From: Wurfbainia villosa
Taxonomy: Eukaryota; Streptophyta; Magnoliopsida; Zingiberales; Zingiberaceae
Reading direction: 5' to 3'
NCBI GenBank assembly: GCA_025175895.1
Contig: CM046003.1
Location: 49,780,335 to 49,844,334 of the forward strand
Length of the DNA: 64,000 nt
Both the position numbers and the translations under genes were made by a program. Below the pieces are notes generated by a model. The model did not search any database. It had not been told where the DNA came from and saw nothing but the letters and a program-made list of their open reading frames with translations. The first letter of the stretch is position 1. Each line of letters starts with the position of its first letter. Below, in pieces: positions 26,164 to 37,939 of the stretch.

Positions 26164-26602
26164 GACTAATATGATAAAATTAATGCAAAGTCGTTTGCTA
26201 AGAAAAGATGTGCAAAACATCTTACAACTTGCAACTGAACAGGTATGCTAATATCAGATAAAATTCCATTTATATTTTGTTTGAAAAGCTTGTTCTCCAT
26301 GCAATATAAAAATATCAGCTTCAATATAAATTCCAATTATATTTCCAATTTTCAGTACTATTCATTTACTGTTACACTAAGAGACATTCAAATTGTCCTC
26401 CTTATCTGTTGGTTCTAACTAGAAGTTATGCTTCAATATAATACTGTATTAGTTTTGTCTGTTGTTTAATTAGTTTTAGCATTTATCACGAAGAATTCCT
26501 TAAATTGTTATCTTAGTTCAAAATTTACATATTTTTTTATAGTTTCCGGATGCTTCAAGTAAGCCAAATGATCAAAACAATTCAATATCTCAAAAATCAT
26601 GA
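26159..26602 (+). pseudogene. transposase-like exon continuation and last exon
   Basis: After the duplicated TTGTT the frame of the 3868-4098 fragment resumes: LTNMIKLMQSRLLRKDVQN, then ILQLATEQ, up to a GT splice donor at 26243. An AG acceptor at 26541-26542 opens a short last exon (FPDASSKPNDQNNSISQKS) that ends at TGA 26600-26602. Both splice signals keep the frame. This looks like the helical C-terminus of a CACTA-associated plant transposase family protein, although that label is an inference. The gene is broken by the 22-kb insertion. Confidence 0.5.
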
Positions 26603-27339
26603 AGATTATGAATATAGTAGGTACTTAATTTGATTAATTTTTATTAAGATTGATGTTAATTTTGTTAAATACATTTACTTATATTAATGTTTCATTATAA
26701 TTTAATTTGCAGGTGATAACTAGAAGTGAAAGTGCTCATTTTGTTGATTGTTGGTGATTCATGTCTATCATATTTTGGAATTTTATTTTGTTGCACCATA
26801 TATATATATGTATGTACTTTTTTAGATTTTAATGATTCCATTTATTTGTAATATTGCTACCTATTACTTTAGAACATGATTTACTTTTAATATAATTAGA
26901 GTCTTTTTCAAAGATGATTATTATTCTTATGTAAATTTAAATATATAAATTGAATTTTAAATTTCAATTTTTTATAACAAAAGTGTGATTATAATCTATA
27001 TCCATAGGAAAAAAAAATCATGTGACTATAAGTTATACCCACGAAAAAAAAGACTATGAGTAATTATCTAGGAATTTGATTTGTGACAGTTTTTAGTTCT
27101 GTCACTAAAATCTATAGTGACGCAATGAAATCCGTAGGTATAAATCGAAGCATTTTCTGATGGTAATGGGTACCGTCACTATATATTACACCCACGATAA
27201 AAAATCTGTAGATAAAAGCATAGTAAAAATGATGGAAATAGACATTTGTAGGTATAGATTTTTGAGGTATATATCGACGATTTGCATGTTTTTACCTACG
27301 GTTTTTTACCATGGATATATGACAATTTTTTTTACGGTG
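26603..27339 (+). repeat. 3' flank and subterminal region of the outer CACTA-like element
   Basis: AT-rich sequence is followed from about 26980 by repeated short motifs in both orientations (TACCCACGA, CGTAGGTATA, TGTAGGTATAG, CTATAGTGACG). This ends at a run of T and ACGGTG near 27339. It resembles a CACTA subterminal region. The terminal bases differ from the canonical TAGTG. Confidence 0.4.
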
Positions 27340-28330
27340 ACACTAATGGTGGTGGTGGCGGCTAGTAGTGGAGAGCTAAATATAACTTCACATTCTCAAG
27401 TGGCCAGAGACAATGAGCGACTCTTAGGGCATCCTGGTCAGCAGTTAAGACCCGCCTGGCTAGAGTAATTCCTGGCTAGCAGCTATGGCTACGGAGAAGA
27501 GTAGATAAGGAGCGGTTGCAACTAGAATTTCTCTTTTCTTGCCCTATTTTCACTATTCAAACAGAGGAAACTGATAGAGGGTGTTGTTGTGAGAGCTAGT
27601 GAGTGGGGATTGCTGGGGAAGGGGAAATAGGAGGTGTGTTACACATTGGAGCGTCGAAAGTATGCATTAAGGTGTAGTGGAGGTGCAACTGGTAGTTGAG
27701 CGGCCTCGACCAACTTTAATGGTACAATGGAAGATAGATGACCTATAATACATAAGTGACCAACTAATCTGGTGGTATGCTTCCAGCAGCAGAAGATGAT
27801 TATATTCGTTATCAATATTTTGTATTGTCAATTCTTTAGTATGGTGAAGGAAGATAAATCATGGAAATTATACTCCTTAACTCGTCAAAAATAACAAAAA
27901 GCTTCTAAGCCTGAACGAAAATTTTAGATTTCATATTAAGATTCGACTTTTGTCCATTTATAATCGTGTTTATACTGTTTCACGGACAGTCTCGAAGTGA
28001 CATGCTAATCTAGGAGGTGGTGGGTGAGGTGGTATATTATCCAAATTCAAAATTAATGGGTTGTGGGGCTCTACTTGGTAAGTGCTAGTCGAATCCAATT
28101 GGAATGTGGGAGCATGCGATGAATGGTAAAACAGTGACATTACGACAATGGTGGCAGCTATTGCAGATCGGAGGGGAAAGCCGAAAGGCCTCCGGCAGCT
28201 AACTGCCAAAGCGAATCACAACACCGAGATAGAACTGCCCTAATCAGATGAAGAAGGCATAAAAAAACTCAAGGGAGTCAATGGAGTTGCAGGTTCGACT
28301 AGTGATGTTGTTGTAGGCTTATGACGACAA
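27340..28330. other. unassigned sequence
   Basis: I recognise no gene or element here. It lies directly upstream of the LINE reading frame and may be LINE 5' untranslated region plus older flank. A G-rich run (about 28431-28447) lies just inside the following LINE frame. Confidence 0.3.
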
Positions 28331-28336
28331 GAGAAA

Positions 28337-28960
28337 TTGATGTTGTCGATAGACAAAGAAGCTGCAATTGAAGGTGCTGCTCTGGCAAATAAAGAGTTAC
28401 CTTCGCTGACGCTGCTCTGCACCTACCACTGGGGGGGAGGGGGGGGTGGTGTTCAATTAATAAAAGACGATATGGAATCGGTGGAGGAGACACTCAAGTT
28501 CTGCCTCATCTATAGATTACTTGGGCATTTCCCTAGATGGAAGGCCATGAAGGAGATGACCAAGAGGTTTTATAGGGTAGCCCATATAGCCTATGTGTGC
28601 CCTCTCTATCACAAGGTCATGCCGAAATGCTTCACCTTCCAGCTAGAAGCGCAACACCGAATGCCTCTTTGGATGCAAATTTATGGGTTGCCAATCGATT
28701 GTTGGTCAATTACAGGACTCAGTAAACTCACCTCTCAAGTTGGAACTCCTCTCTATACTGATAGGTTCACAAAAGAACAAGAGCGAGTCAGTTATCCAAG
28801 AGTCTTGGTGGAGATGGATATTGTGGAAGCTTTGCCAGAGAAGATTGTTGCAACCTTGCTAGATGGACGACATGTGGTTAAGATTGAGGTTTGAATCCAC
28901 TCTGAAGTTCTGCTCAGGGTGTAGACAGCTGGGACACCATGTGGAGAGCTATAAGATGAT
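28337..28960 (+). pseudogene. LINE ORF1-type protein (DUF4283-like domain), broken
   Basis: A 185-codon frame (28337-28894) contains the hallmark core of the DUF4283/zinc-knuckle proteins of plant L1-like LINEs: MPLWMQIYGLPIDCWS, then a LTSQVGTPLYTDRFT-like stretch and YPRVLVEMDI. An internal part before MPKCFTFQLEAQ appears to be lost. Just past the stop, in another frame (about 28900-28950), FCSGCRQLGHHVESYK resembles the following zinc knuckle with the last Cys replaced by Tyr. The protein would bind RNA in the LINE particle. The copy is inactive. Confidence 0.6.
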
Positions 28961-29334
28961 GCAACCTTCTAATGCACCTCCTCAGATCGAAGATAGGGGA
29001 ATGAGGGTAGTCAAAAATGTTGTAGCAGGTTGGTGGTGAGGCAGTTGATGGAGAAGGGGCGGATACTGCAACGTAGATCCATAGAGGCTTTCAGAGTAGC
29101 AAGCAGGAAGATTGCAATAATCAATTTTAGTCTCAGTTTCAACATGACATGCCACAATTTAGTGCGGAGGGATTGGATGATAATGTCCGTGATGCTAGTG
29201 AATATGATGCATGCAAAAAAAAATATGGAAGTGTCATATTAATGATTTCTTATGACTGTTCCATATTTAAAGGAGGGATATAAATCGAAAAGTATTCGCA
29301 TAGACAGTCTCAGCTTCTTTAGTTTGTCACTTCA

Positions 29335-29424
29335 TTCAAAAAAAAATCTTATAAATTCGTTATAGTTGAGAATCGAATCGTAAATATCTGAGATCCGAAC
29401 TAGACGCTCTGCCGCTATACCATA
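29335..29424 (-). mobile_element. tRNA-derived SINE, minus strand
   Basis: Read on the minus strand, a perfect RNA polymerase III A box (TGGTATAGCGG, complement at 29412-29422) is followed about 40 bp later by a one-mismatch B box (GATTCGATTCT, complement at 29369-29379), then a T-rich tail (complement of the A run at 29338-29347). ACTTCA flanks both sides (29329-29334 and 29425-29430) and may be the TSD. A short tRNA-headed SINE with a T-rich end is known in plants (Au type). The family assignment is not certain. Confidence 0.5.
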
Positions 29425-29550
29425 ACTTCAAGGGTTGAATACGATGCATGCGAGATAGGATAGAATAGGGACGATGATATGAGAAATATGTTAATAGTCA
29501 ACTGCCAAATTGATAGACTGAAACTGACACCTGGCAGTAAGAAAGTAAGC

Positions 29551-29650
29551 AAGTAAATCATCAAATTTTATAGTCTAAGCATATAATAGTTGGATCGCAA
29601 GTAAATCATCAAACTTTATAGTCATTACCTAAGCATATAATAGTTGCATG
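29551..29650 (+). repeat. tandem duplication, two copies of about 50 bp
   Basis: A segment starting AAGTAAATCATCAAA and ending CATATAATAGTTG occurs at 29551-29598 and again at 29599-29650. The second copy has a small internal insertion (ATTACC). Confidence 0.8.
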
Positions 29651-29859
29651 TATGGAAGATGATGTGGCTTCCAAGAGGAGAATTACTGGAATTATTGATG
29701 AGACTTCTAGGAATAGTGACCAAGGAAAACTGGGAAAAAATGATACAGGAGGAGCTGGCACACAATACTGCCAGCTTGATATCCAGATTCAAACCCAAAA
29801 CTAGTGTCGCAGCTTGATTTGCAAGGCAAATATCTATGATAGCATTGCTGATACTAAGG

Positions 29860-30560
<701 letters not shown>

Positions 30561-31544
30561 TACAATCTTATGGATCCTCAAAAGCATTGTAAATTCACAA
30601 CCTAGCATCCCTGCACAAGCCAACATTTCACAAAACCATTAGAATTTGCAGATTCAGCATGAGTAGACTAGGTAGAAGCACAACTTCATTTCAAAATCCA
30701 TAACTTCTAGTATGAGGGCCTATTGGATAGATGATAATAGAAAAATAGGGGAAGAAAAGGGACTATGGATGGTACAAACACGATCAAGGGCTGCTACAAG
30801 GAAAGCACTGGCAGTTTTACGCTTACTTAGCAGTTCGACTCCAAACCAACCTGGTGTGCAGGCTTTTCAAAAACCAAGTCTATCAATGGATATTATTACT
30901 GCTCTTCCTATTTTAGAATGGTACCAAGCCTTACGTAAGCATGGAAACAATGTAAAAGGCAAAGAGGTAGCAATAGGTGGGGGATTAGAAGAACTTAGCA
31001 GTGTGAAAACCGATACAAAGAATGGCACACACAAAGTGAAGCAGCATATCAGGTAGGATGTTTTAAAGAAAGGGACTATGAAGGCAACATAAACTTTAAT
31101 AGGTGGCCAAAGCCATCTAAATCAACATGAAGATAGGTTCTTAGAACATACAGGGTCTCAATAAAGGCCTCGAATAGAAAGGGATAAAGGACCTCTTTCT
31201 GAAGCAAATATTGGGTGTCATGGGCATCATGGAAGCTAAACTGACTGATCAGGCTGCTTCAAAAAAATTTCAAAATTTATGTGTGGATCATAACACCTAT
31301 GCCCTAACCTAGAAGTAGGATACTGCTGATTTTGGATCAGCAAAAGGTCCAACTGGAGATTAGACACTGACATGTGCAGTTTGTGCTCACCATCATCTGT
31401 TGCCAAACCATACAGAGGACCTATGTTGTCACTTTTGTCTATGAACCAATGTGGGATAAATTGAAGAAAATTGGAGATGAAATGGATTTGCCTTGGTTAG
31501 TGCTTGTGATCTTAATCCTCTGATACAAAAGGTTGGAATCCGTC

Positions 31545-31795
31545 AACCTAGCGGCTCCTATCAGCTCGTCTCCGGATCATTGCAAGGGGAGTAAATCACG
31601 GTAGATCTTTATCCCTTGAGACTAGTAACTAGCGCATGGAGAGACGACACCCTCGCATTTGCGAGGTATTAACCCGTTGTCCTCTGGTGCAATGTCTATA
31701 TGTGCTAATCATTAGGTCCTTACCGCGGGGGCTTATGATCTCCCACTATAAGCAAGGAGGTATACCTGTCACTAGCTGTTGTACGTCTGATTTCT
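31545..31795. other. unexplained insertion of about 250 bp in the LINE endonuclease region
   Basis: Between two endonuclease fragments that are normally about 60 codons apart lie roughly 340 bp. The middle part (CTAGCGGCTCC ... GCAAGGAGGTATACC) is GC-richer than its surroundings and matches no domain I recognise. Confidence 0.35.
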
Positions 31796-32559
31796 AAAAT
31801 TTTGTATTTATCATTGGCATGGAAAATCTTCACACTCTTAGCTACCAATGTACTTGGAATAATGGTAGAATTTGTTGCAAACATGACCTTGCATTAGCCA
31901 ACAAAATTTGGTTGGAGCAAAATCATGGGAGTGTGGTAAAATTTCAACTTCCAAGAATTTTCTCATGCTTCATGCATTGTTTCTATTTTTGAGGAAGGAA
32001 ACTGTTCCAATAAGCCATTCAAATTTTATAACATTTGGATCGCTCATGAAGATTTTATTCAGCTAGTGGAAGGATGTTAGGAGCAAGCAACCGGTCTGAT
32101 TCAACCCTGGTATAGCCCAGTATAGACTTAAAATGAAATTGTTGAAAGGTGCCCTCAAGTAGCTCAACAAGTAACACTTCCTCCATATTAGTTAAAAACA
32201 GTAAGGGAACAACAAAAACTACAAGATTTGCAGATGGCTAGGCTAACAGATGGGCAAGTGGATGAGGAATTCTAGAACTTGTAGAAATCAGCAGCAAGGC
32301 TTGTAGAAGCTGAGTATCTCTTCTATCTTCAAAGTGGCCAGCACCAATATTTTAAGATGGTTGATAGGGAACATCACTTTCATTCCCTGGTGAAAAGGAA
32401 TAATAAACTGAGGGAAATTTTGGCCATGGAGAAATAGAATGAAGTTACACAAGCATTTAGTGAAGTGGTAAATGAGTTCGAGGCCAATTTCAAAATCAGT
32501 TGGTCACCCAAATGCATAGAGCTTCTGGATGTCTATTCTATCAGTAATCATGTGGTATT

Positions 32560-32564
32560 GTTGA
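32560..32564. repeat. TSD GTTGA, left copy
   Basis: It is matched by GTTGA at 37940-37944 and brackets the first gag-only Copia element within the viral movement-protein region. Confidence 0.85.
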
Positions 32565-33000
32565 CGTTAGTGCAATCAACCCTTGATATGGTTTTGATGT
32601 GTGTGGCAAAGGGTTTAAGTTAGGATGTGTGGATTTGATATGTGCGTTGGAATCTTGCAGGACTTAGTAATTCGCACATGGAGCCTTGGCGAGTTTCACA
32701 TCTCATGACTCGGTCCTTGAGTCGGTAAAGGATGACTTTGCGGAAGCCGTGCGCTTGGAGCATCCGAGGGACCGCCGGACGAGGAGCTTGGAGTGAAGCC
32801 GAAGGAAGTAGACTTCAGGGCGAGACGCGAAGGATGATGCTGTAGAGTCGTGTGCTTGGCGCATCCGAGGGACGTGGCCGGATGAAGATAACTTCGAAGG
32901 CGAGGGATTCCAAGGAATGAGAGTGAGCGAATGTAACCCGGGAAGGGGTAGTGCTCTTAAGTGAAACTTGTCCATTTGGCTAAGTGTCGGATGGAATTTC

Positions 33001-33345
33001 CCGACATCAGTCGACTACCATGTTATGGTAGTCGACTACTCTAAGTCGACTGTGACTCGACTAGTGTTCAAGTCCGGTTCAAGTGCTAACAGTCGACTGT
33101 CATAGACAGTCGACTGCGAGGCCACTAGTCGACTGATGAAGGCATCAATCGATTGGTCGCAAGAGTTTCGGGCACAGAAGCGAGTCAAGCTCGCGAGCAC
33201 TCGACTGATAGATCGATCAGTCGACTGATGGTAAGATCAGTCGACTGATGATGGTGTCATTGGATGGAATCCAACGTGGAAAGCAGTCGTTATTGGGCAA
33301 CGGCTACAGGACCAGTCGACTGATTGGGACATCAGTCGATTGCTC
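33001..33345. repeat. AGTCGACTG palindrome array in LTR A
   Basis: About ten copies of CAGTCGACTG, ACTCGACTAG or close variants lie within 350 bp. The array is repeated in the 3' LTR (about 37161-37505). Confidence 0.8.
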
Positions 33346-33374
33346 CTGTGTCAACGGGAAGAAACCCTCTTCCT

Positions 33375-33381
33375 CTATAAA
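33375..33381 (+). promoter_or_regulatory. TATA box of LTR A
   Basis: TATAAAG lies within the inverted repeat TTCCTCTATAAAGAGGAA, about 400 bp before the LTR end. The same box is present in the 3' LTR (about 37534-37540). Confidence 0.55.
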
Positions 33382-33842
33382 GAGGAAGGGTGTGGGGCTT
33401 TGGGAGCCTAATACTTATGCTCTAACCTTCTCCCAAAGTGCCCTAAAGAATTCCCACTCTTCTTACTTGCTATTATTCCATTCTATTGTAAGAAGAGGGA
33501 TTGTAAAGAGGTTACCTCCACCTAGCTTGGTGCAAAGGAGAGAATAGTGAAAGCTTGAGGCGTGATTCACCTTGGACGAATCAGACCGTGGATTAGCGGC
33601 GCAGTCGTGAACCACGTTACATCCTTTGTTAGCGTTTGTATTCTTGTTATTGCTTTGTCTTTATTGTTTATACTTTCCGCTTGCGCTAACGAATTTGTAG
33701 ACGAGCAACCGACGAGAAAATCCCACCGTCTACGTATTAGGCTATTCACCCCCTCTAGCCGGCCAATCGATCCCCTACAAGTGGTATCAGAGCCAAGGCA
33801 CTTATTGAGGACTAACCGTCAACACAAGCACTATATCAAGAG

Positions 33843-35564
33843 ATGGCCGGCTCGAACATTCATCCATCGAAGTTTGAAGGAGAATTCTCTTGGTGGAAAA
33901 AGAGAATAGAGGTATTTTTCGAAACCGATTTCGAAATTCTTTTAATTATGGAAAACGATTTCGAAATGCCTAGGGATGAAGAAGGGGAGCCATTGAAAAA
34001 ATCAAGGTGGAGCAAGAGGCAAAGGGAAGAGTATTTGGCAAACTCAAAAGTCAAACATCACCTCTACAACGTACTCCCCCAACAAGAAGTAAACCGGATT
34101 AGGGAATGCTCTAGTGCCAAGGAGATGTGGGAGAAGCTAGTAGAGCTTCATGAAGGTACCTCAGAGGCCAAACTTGCAAGGAGAGACCTCCTCCAATCCC
34201 AACTAACGAATATCAAACTTGAAAAGGGAGAAAAGGTAACTTCATTACACTCTAGATTTAAAGAGATAATAACCGATTTATCTAGTGTAGGGGAGAAGCT
34301 TTCAAATAGGGACATGCTCATGAAGGCAATAGATGTCTTCCCTCGGTCCTCAAGATGGAGCTCAATGGTGGACTCCTTCTATATGTCCAAAAATTTAGAA
34401 GTGAGCACCTTGGAGGAGTTCTTCTCAACCATGGAGCTCCACGAAACAAGGCTCGAAGGAGTAGTAGAAGAGTCAAGATTTCAATCTTCAAAAGGAGTAG
34501 CCTTGATGGCCAACAAAGGGAAGAAGAAGATGGAGATTCCCTCCTCCTCCGATGAAGCATCCTCCTCTTCCTCCATGGATAGCACGGAAGAAGCATACAT
34601 GGTAAGGAAGGTAAGGCATGCTTTGAAAAATTTCAAATTTAATAAATCTAATGATAGGAGGAGAAGACCAAGGGGGAAGGTTATTTTCTACAATTGTCAA
34701 GGAGAGGGACACATAAGGGATAATTGTCCCCTCTTGAACAAGAGCAAGGAGGAGAAGAGAAAGAAAGAAAAAAAGAAGAAGAAGGGGAGCAAAAAGAAGG
34801 AAGAGAAGAAGACCAAGGAAAAGGGGAAGGCAAAGGCACTAAAAGCAAGGACATGGGATGATCCCTCTTCTTCATCATCCTCATCCGAAGAAGAGGAAGA
34901 ACATGTCTACTCAAACCTTGTCCTAATGGCATTTGACGACCTAGACTCCTCCTCCTCCGAAAATGAAGAAGCAAGCTCAAGTGAGGAGAGCTCGAGTGAA
35001 GGGGGAGCTTCTTCTACATCCTCATCATCGGAAGAGAATTTGGTAAGTGAGGTAACCAATCTTTCCCCTAAGAAAATTATGTCAATTATTTCTAGCCTCA
35101 CTAAGGACTTGCTTAGGGCAAAGAAAAAGAACAAATGCATGCTAGATCAAATTAAGGACTTAGAGGAAAAATTAGAAAAAGCATGCTTAAATGTAAATGA
35201 TAATATTTCTTCTAGTCTAAATGATGCATGCTCACATGACTATATACCGTTTGATGTTAATGATGCATGCATTGAAGAAAATATGATCCTAAGGGAAAAG
35301 GTAGACCACTTGACCAAGGCCCTAGAGAAATTCACTATTGGCTCCAACACTCTTAACATGATTATAGGGAGCCAAAGGGTAAGTTTCAATAAGAAAGGCC
35401 TAGGATATAAGGAAAACAAAATTGAAAAGGCCTATAAATGCTTAATTGCTAGGGGTCAAGATAAAAAGAAGACAATTGCTAGAAAATGGATCTTTAAGGA
35501 GTATTTAGTGAACCCCATAGGAAAGAATTTATTTTGGATTCCTAAATCCATCCTTAAGGGTTAG
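33843..35564 (+). CDS. gag: gag polyprotein of Sirevirus-like element A
   Basis: This intact 573-codon frame starts 64 bp after the LTR, with an ATG and MAGSNIHPSKFEGEFSWWKK. Residues 1-40 are the usual Copia gag start, and residues about 60-200 form a UBN2/retrotransposon gag domain (MWEKLVELHEGTSEAKLARR). A zinc knuckle near residues 281-296 reads FYNCQGEGHIRDNC, so the first Cys of CxxCxxxxHxxxxC is replaced by Phe. A Lys-rich stretch (about 300-335), Ser/Glu-rich acidic blocks (about 340-405) and coiled-coil segments follow. The protein ends LFWIPKSILKG. Gag packages element RNA into particles. No pol follows, so enzymes would have to come from another element. The missing Cys suggests weakened nucleic-acid binding. 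Confidence 0.85.
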   Translation: MAGSNIHPSKFEGEFSWWKKRIEVFFETDFEILLIMENDFEMPRDEEGEPLKKSRWSKRQREEYLANSKVKHHLYNVLPQQEVNRIRECSSAKEMWEKLVELHEGTSEAKLARRDLLQSQLTNIKLEKGEKVTSLHSRFKEIITDLSSVGEKLSNRDMLMKAIDVFPRSSRWSSMVDSFYMSKNLEVSTLEEFFSTMELHETRLEGVVEESRFQSSKGVALMANKGKKKMEIPSSSDEASSSSSMDSTEEAYMVRKVRHALKNFKFNKSNDRRRRPRGKVIFYNCQGEGHIRDNCPLLNKSKEEKRKKEKKKKKGSKKKEEKKTKEKGKAKALKARTWDDPSSSSSSSEEEEEHVYSNLVLMAFDDLDSSSSENEEASSSEESSSEGGASSTSSSSEENLVSEVTNLSPKKIMSIISSLTKDLLRAKKKNKCMLDQIKDLEEKLEKACLNVNDNISSSLNDACSHDYIPFDVNDACIEENMILREKVDHLTKALEKFTIGSNTLNMIIGSQRVSFNKKGLGYKENKIEKAYKCLIARGQDKKKTIARKWIFKEYLVNPIGKNLFWIPKSILKG

Positions 35565-36720
35565 GAAAACCCTAAGATAGTCAACCATATGGAATTTATC
35601 TATATCATATTTTTGGTTGACTTAGGATGGCGGGACTAAGTTTTTGAGATAGTGTTGGGTGATGATAATGCACCCATAAATAGATAAATCATGCTTTAGG
35701 TGATATTTGCTTTATTATCATGGTGTAATACCTAATGCATAATCACAAATTGATGAATACATTTGTTTCATGGTCATAATGTAAAATCAATTCACATATG
35801 TGTTTATGATCATGTGGTATGTTAGGATGATACTTAACCTTGTATAGAATTGCATGAAAATAATGATTAAGTATATACAAATACCTTTAGGATACATCTC
35901 ACACTCACCATAGGCTACCTTGATTGAAAACTTAGCATGAGTGATATGTTAGGATGATACAAATGTCCACTAATGCCTATGGCATTTAGATGGTCATTTA
36001 AGGTATCAAAATAGCACTAATAGACCAATCATGGGGAAGACTTATGTTTAATTCATAGACATATTGCCCAAAGATCATGGTTGGATATTTCATATATTTT
36101 CAAAACAATTTCTTACTTTAAAATCTGTGTGTTCATGTTTTGAAACAATTTAAAGCAAAACTAGGTGTTAAACTTGATACTAACTTGATCAAAAACCTAG
36201 TTACTTTTGAAACTTTTGGATTTTTGGAAAATACTTGAAAATATAATGATTTTTCATGGACAACTATATTTCATTGATAAATATACTTACAAGAAATATG
36301 TTCCTCAAATTTCATGATTTTTTGAATTTTATAGATTTTCTAATGCATTTCTGAAATCCACCCTGAAAATTTGAAAAACCCGAAATCAATGTGTCAATCG
36401 ACTGGTAGTCTGAGCCAGTCGACTGATTGTCTGATAACATGCCCAATAACCTTTTGTATCCGATTTTAAGGCATGTTTTGGCTTTTGTTTCCCTCTAAAC
36501 TTGATACCATGCTTAGATAAACTTTGTTTAATATTTTTGATGGTGTCAAAGGGGGAGAAATATATTTGTTTAAGTAAGGGAGAATTATATTTAGGGGGAG
36601 TTTCATGTATTAAGGGGGAGAGTTGCTAATCATGTTATTTACTTGCTTTCTTACTTTAATAGTTTTATCAAATGTTTTACCTAACTTAAACGAATTGTCA
36701 CACATCAAAAAGGGGGAGAT
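35565..36720 (+). other. non-coding tail of element A with repeated polypurine motifs
   Basis: AT-rich sequence between gag and the 3' LTR contains no pol. GGGGGAG-containing purine motifs occur near 36550, 36595, 36614 and 36711. The last (AAAAAGGGGGAGAT, ending at 36720) is the polypurine tract used for plus-strand priming. Confidence 0.7.
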
Positions 36721-37939
36721 TATAGTGCAATCAACCCTTGATATGGTTTTGATGTGCGTGGCAAAGGGTTTAAGTTAGGATGTGTGGATTTGATATGTGC
36801 ATTGGAGTCTTGCAGGACTTAGTAATTCGCACATGGAGCCTTGGCGAGTTTCACATCTCATGACTCGGTCCTTGAGTCGATGAAGGATGGCTTTGCGGAA
36901 GCCGTGCGCTTGGAGCATCCGAGGGACCGCCGGACGAGGAGCTTGGAGTGAAGCCGAAGGAAGTAGACTTCAGGGTGAGACGCGAATGATGGCACTGCAG
37001 AGCTGTGCGCTTGGCGCATCCGAGGGACATGGTCGGATGAAGATAACTTCGAAGGCGAGGGACTCCAAGGGATGAGAGTGAGCGAATGTAACCCGGGAAG
37101 GGGTAGTGCTCTTAGGTGAAACTTGGTCATTTGGCTAAGTGTTGGATGGGATTTCCCGACATCAGTCGACTACTATGTTATGGTAGTCGACTACTCTAAG
37201 TCGACTGTGACTCGACTAGTGTTCGAGTTCGATTCAAGTGCCAATAGTTGACTGCCATGGAATGATAGTCGATTGCGAGACCACCAGTCGACTGATGAAG
37301 GTATCAGTCGATTGGTCGCAAGGGTTTCGGGCACAGAAGAGAGTCAAGCTCACGAGCACTCAACTGATAGGTCGATCAGTCGACTGATGGTAAGATCAGT
37401 CGACTGATGATGGTGTCGTTGGATGGAATCCAACGTGGAAAGCAGCCGTTATTGGGCAATGACTACAGGACCAGTCGACTAATTGGGACATCAGTCGACT
37501 GTTCCTGTGTCAACGGAAAGAAACCCTCTTCCTCTATAAAGAGGAAGGGTGTGGGCCTTTGGGAGCCTAATGCTTATGCTCTAACCTTCTCCCAAAGTGC
37601 CCTAAATAATTCCCACTCTTCTTACTTGCTATTATTCCATTCTATTGTAAGAAGAGGGATTGTAAAGAGGTTACCTCCACCTAGCTTGGTGAAAAGGAGA
37701 GAATAGTGAAAGCTTGAGGCGTGATTCACCTTGGACGAATCAGACCGTGGATTAGCGGCGCAGCCGTGAACCACGTTACATCCTTTATTAGCGTTTGTAT
37801 TCTTGTTATTGCTTTGTCTTTATTGTTTATACTTTCTGCTTGCGCTAACGAATTTGTAGATGAGCAATCGACGAGAAAATTCCACCGTCTACGTATTAGG
37901 CTATTCACCCCCCTCTAGCCGGCCGATCGATCCCCTACA
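36721..37939 (+). repeat. 3' LTR of element A
   Basis: It matches 32565-33779 with scattered substitutions, indicating a moderately old insertion. It ends CCCCTACA directly before TSD GTTGA at 37940-37944. Confidence 0.9.

Larger units (their letters stand above)
3868..27339 (+). mobile_element. second CACTA-like element, host of the nested insertions
   Basis: This outer element is visible as a gene fragment at 3868-4098 and as its continuation, 3' flank and subterminal region at 26159-27339. Everything between is a later LTR-retrotransposon nest. The probable right terminus is TTTTTTTTACGGTG ending near 27339; its complement CACCGTAAAAAAAA resembles the CACTATAAAAAAA end of the neighbouring element. 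The region just inside (26980-27339) repeats motifs such as TACCCACGA and CGTAGGTATA. The left terminus is not in the window because the first CACTA element interrupts it. Family assignment is an inference. Confidence 0.45.
32565..33779 (+). repeat. 5' LTR of element A
   Basis: It holds two diverged copies of a GCTTGGAGCATCCGAGGGAC-type unit (about 32740-32885), an array of AGTCGACTG palindromic motifs (33001-33345) and a TATA box at 33375-33381 set in an inverted repeat (TTCCTCT/AGAGGAA). It ends with the TATTCACCCCCTCTAGCCGG signature shared with the other Copia LTRs here. Confidence 0.9.
32565..37939 (+). mobile_element. Sirevirus-like Copia element A, gag-only, 5375 bp
   Basis: LTRs are 32565-33779 (1215 bp) and 36721-37939 (1219 bp), with exact TSD GTTGA. 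The LTR starts CGTTAGTGC or TATAGTGC (a mutated TG start) and ends CCCCTACA. The PBS is TGGTATCAGAGCC at 33782-33794. The interior is 2.9 kb and contains one long gag frame. No protease, integrase, RT or RNase H is present between the gag stop (35564) and the 3' LTR. Several GGGGGAG motifs precede the 3' LTR, which is a Sirevirus trait. The layout matches terminal-repeat retrotransposons with a gag domain (TR-GAG). Confidence 0.85.

Noticed and set aside
28337..28894. host gene with a DUF4283 domain
   Set aside because: Endonuclease and RT fragments of an L1-like LINE follow on the same strand, and the zinc knuckle lies in a shifted frame. It is a LINE relic.
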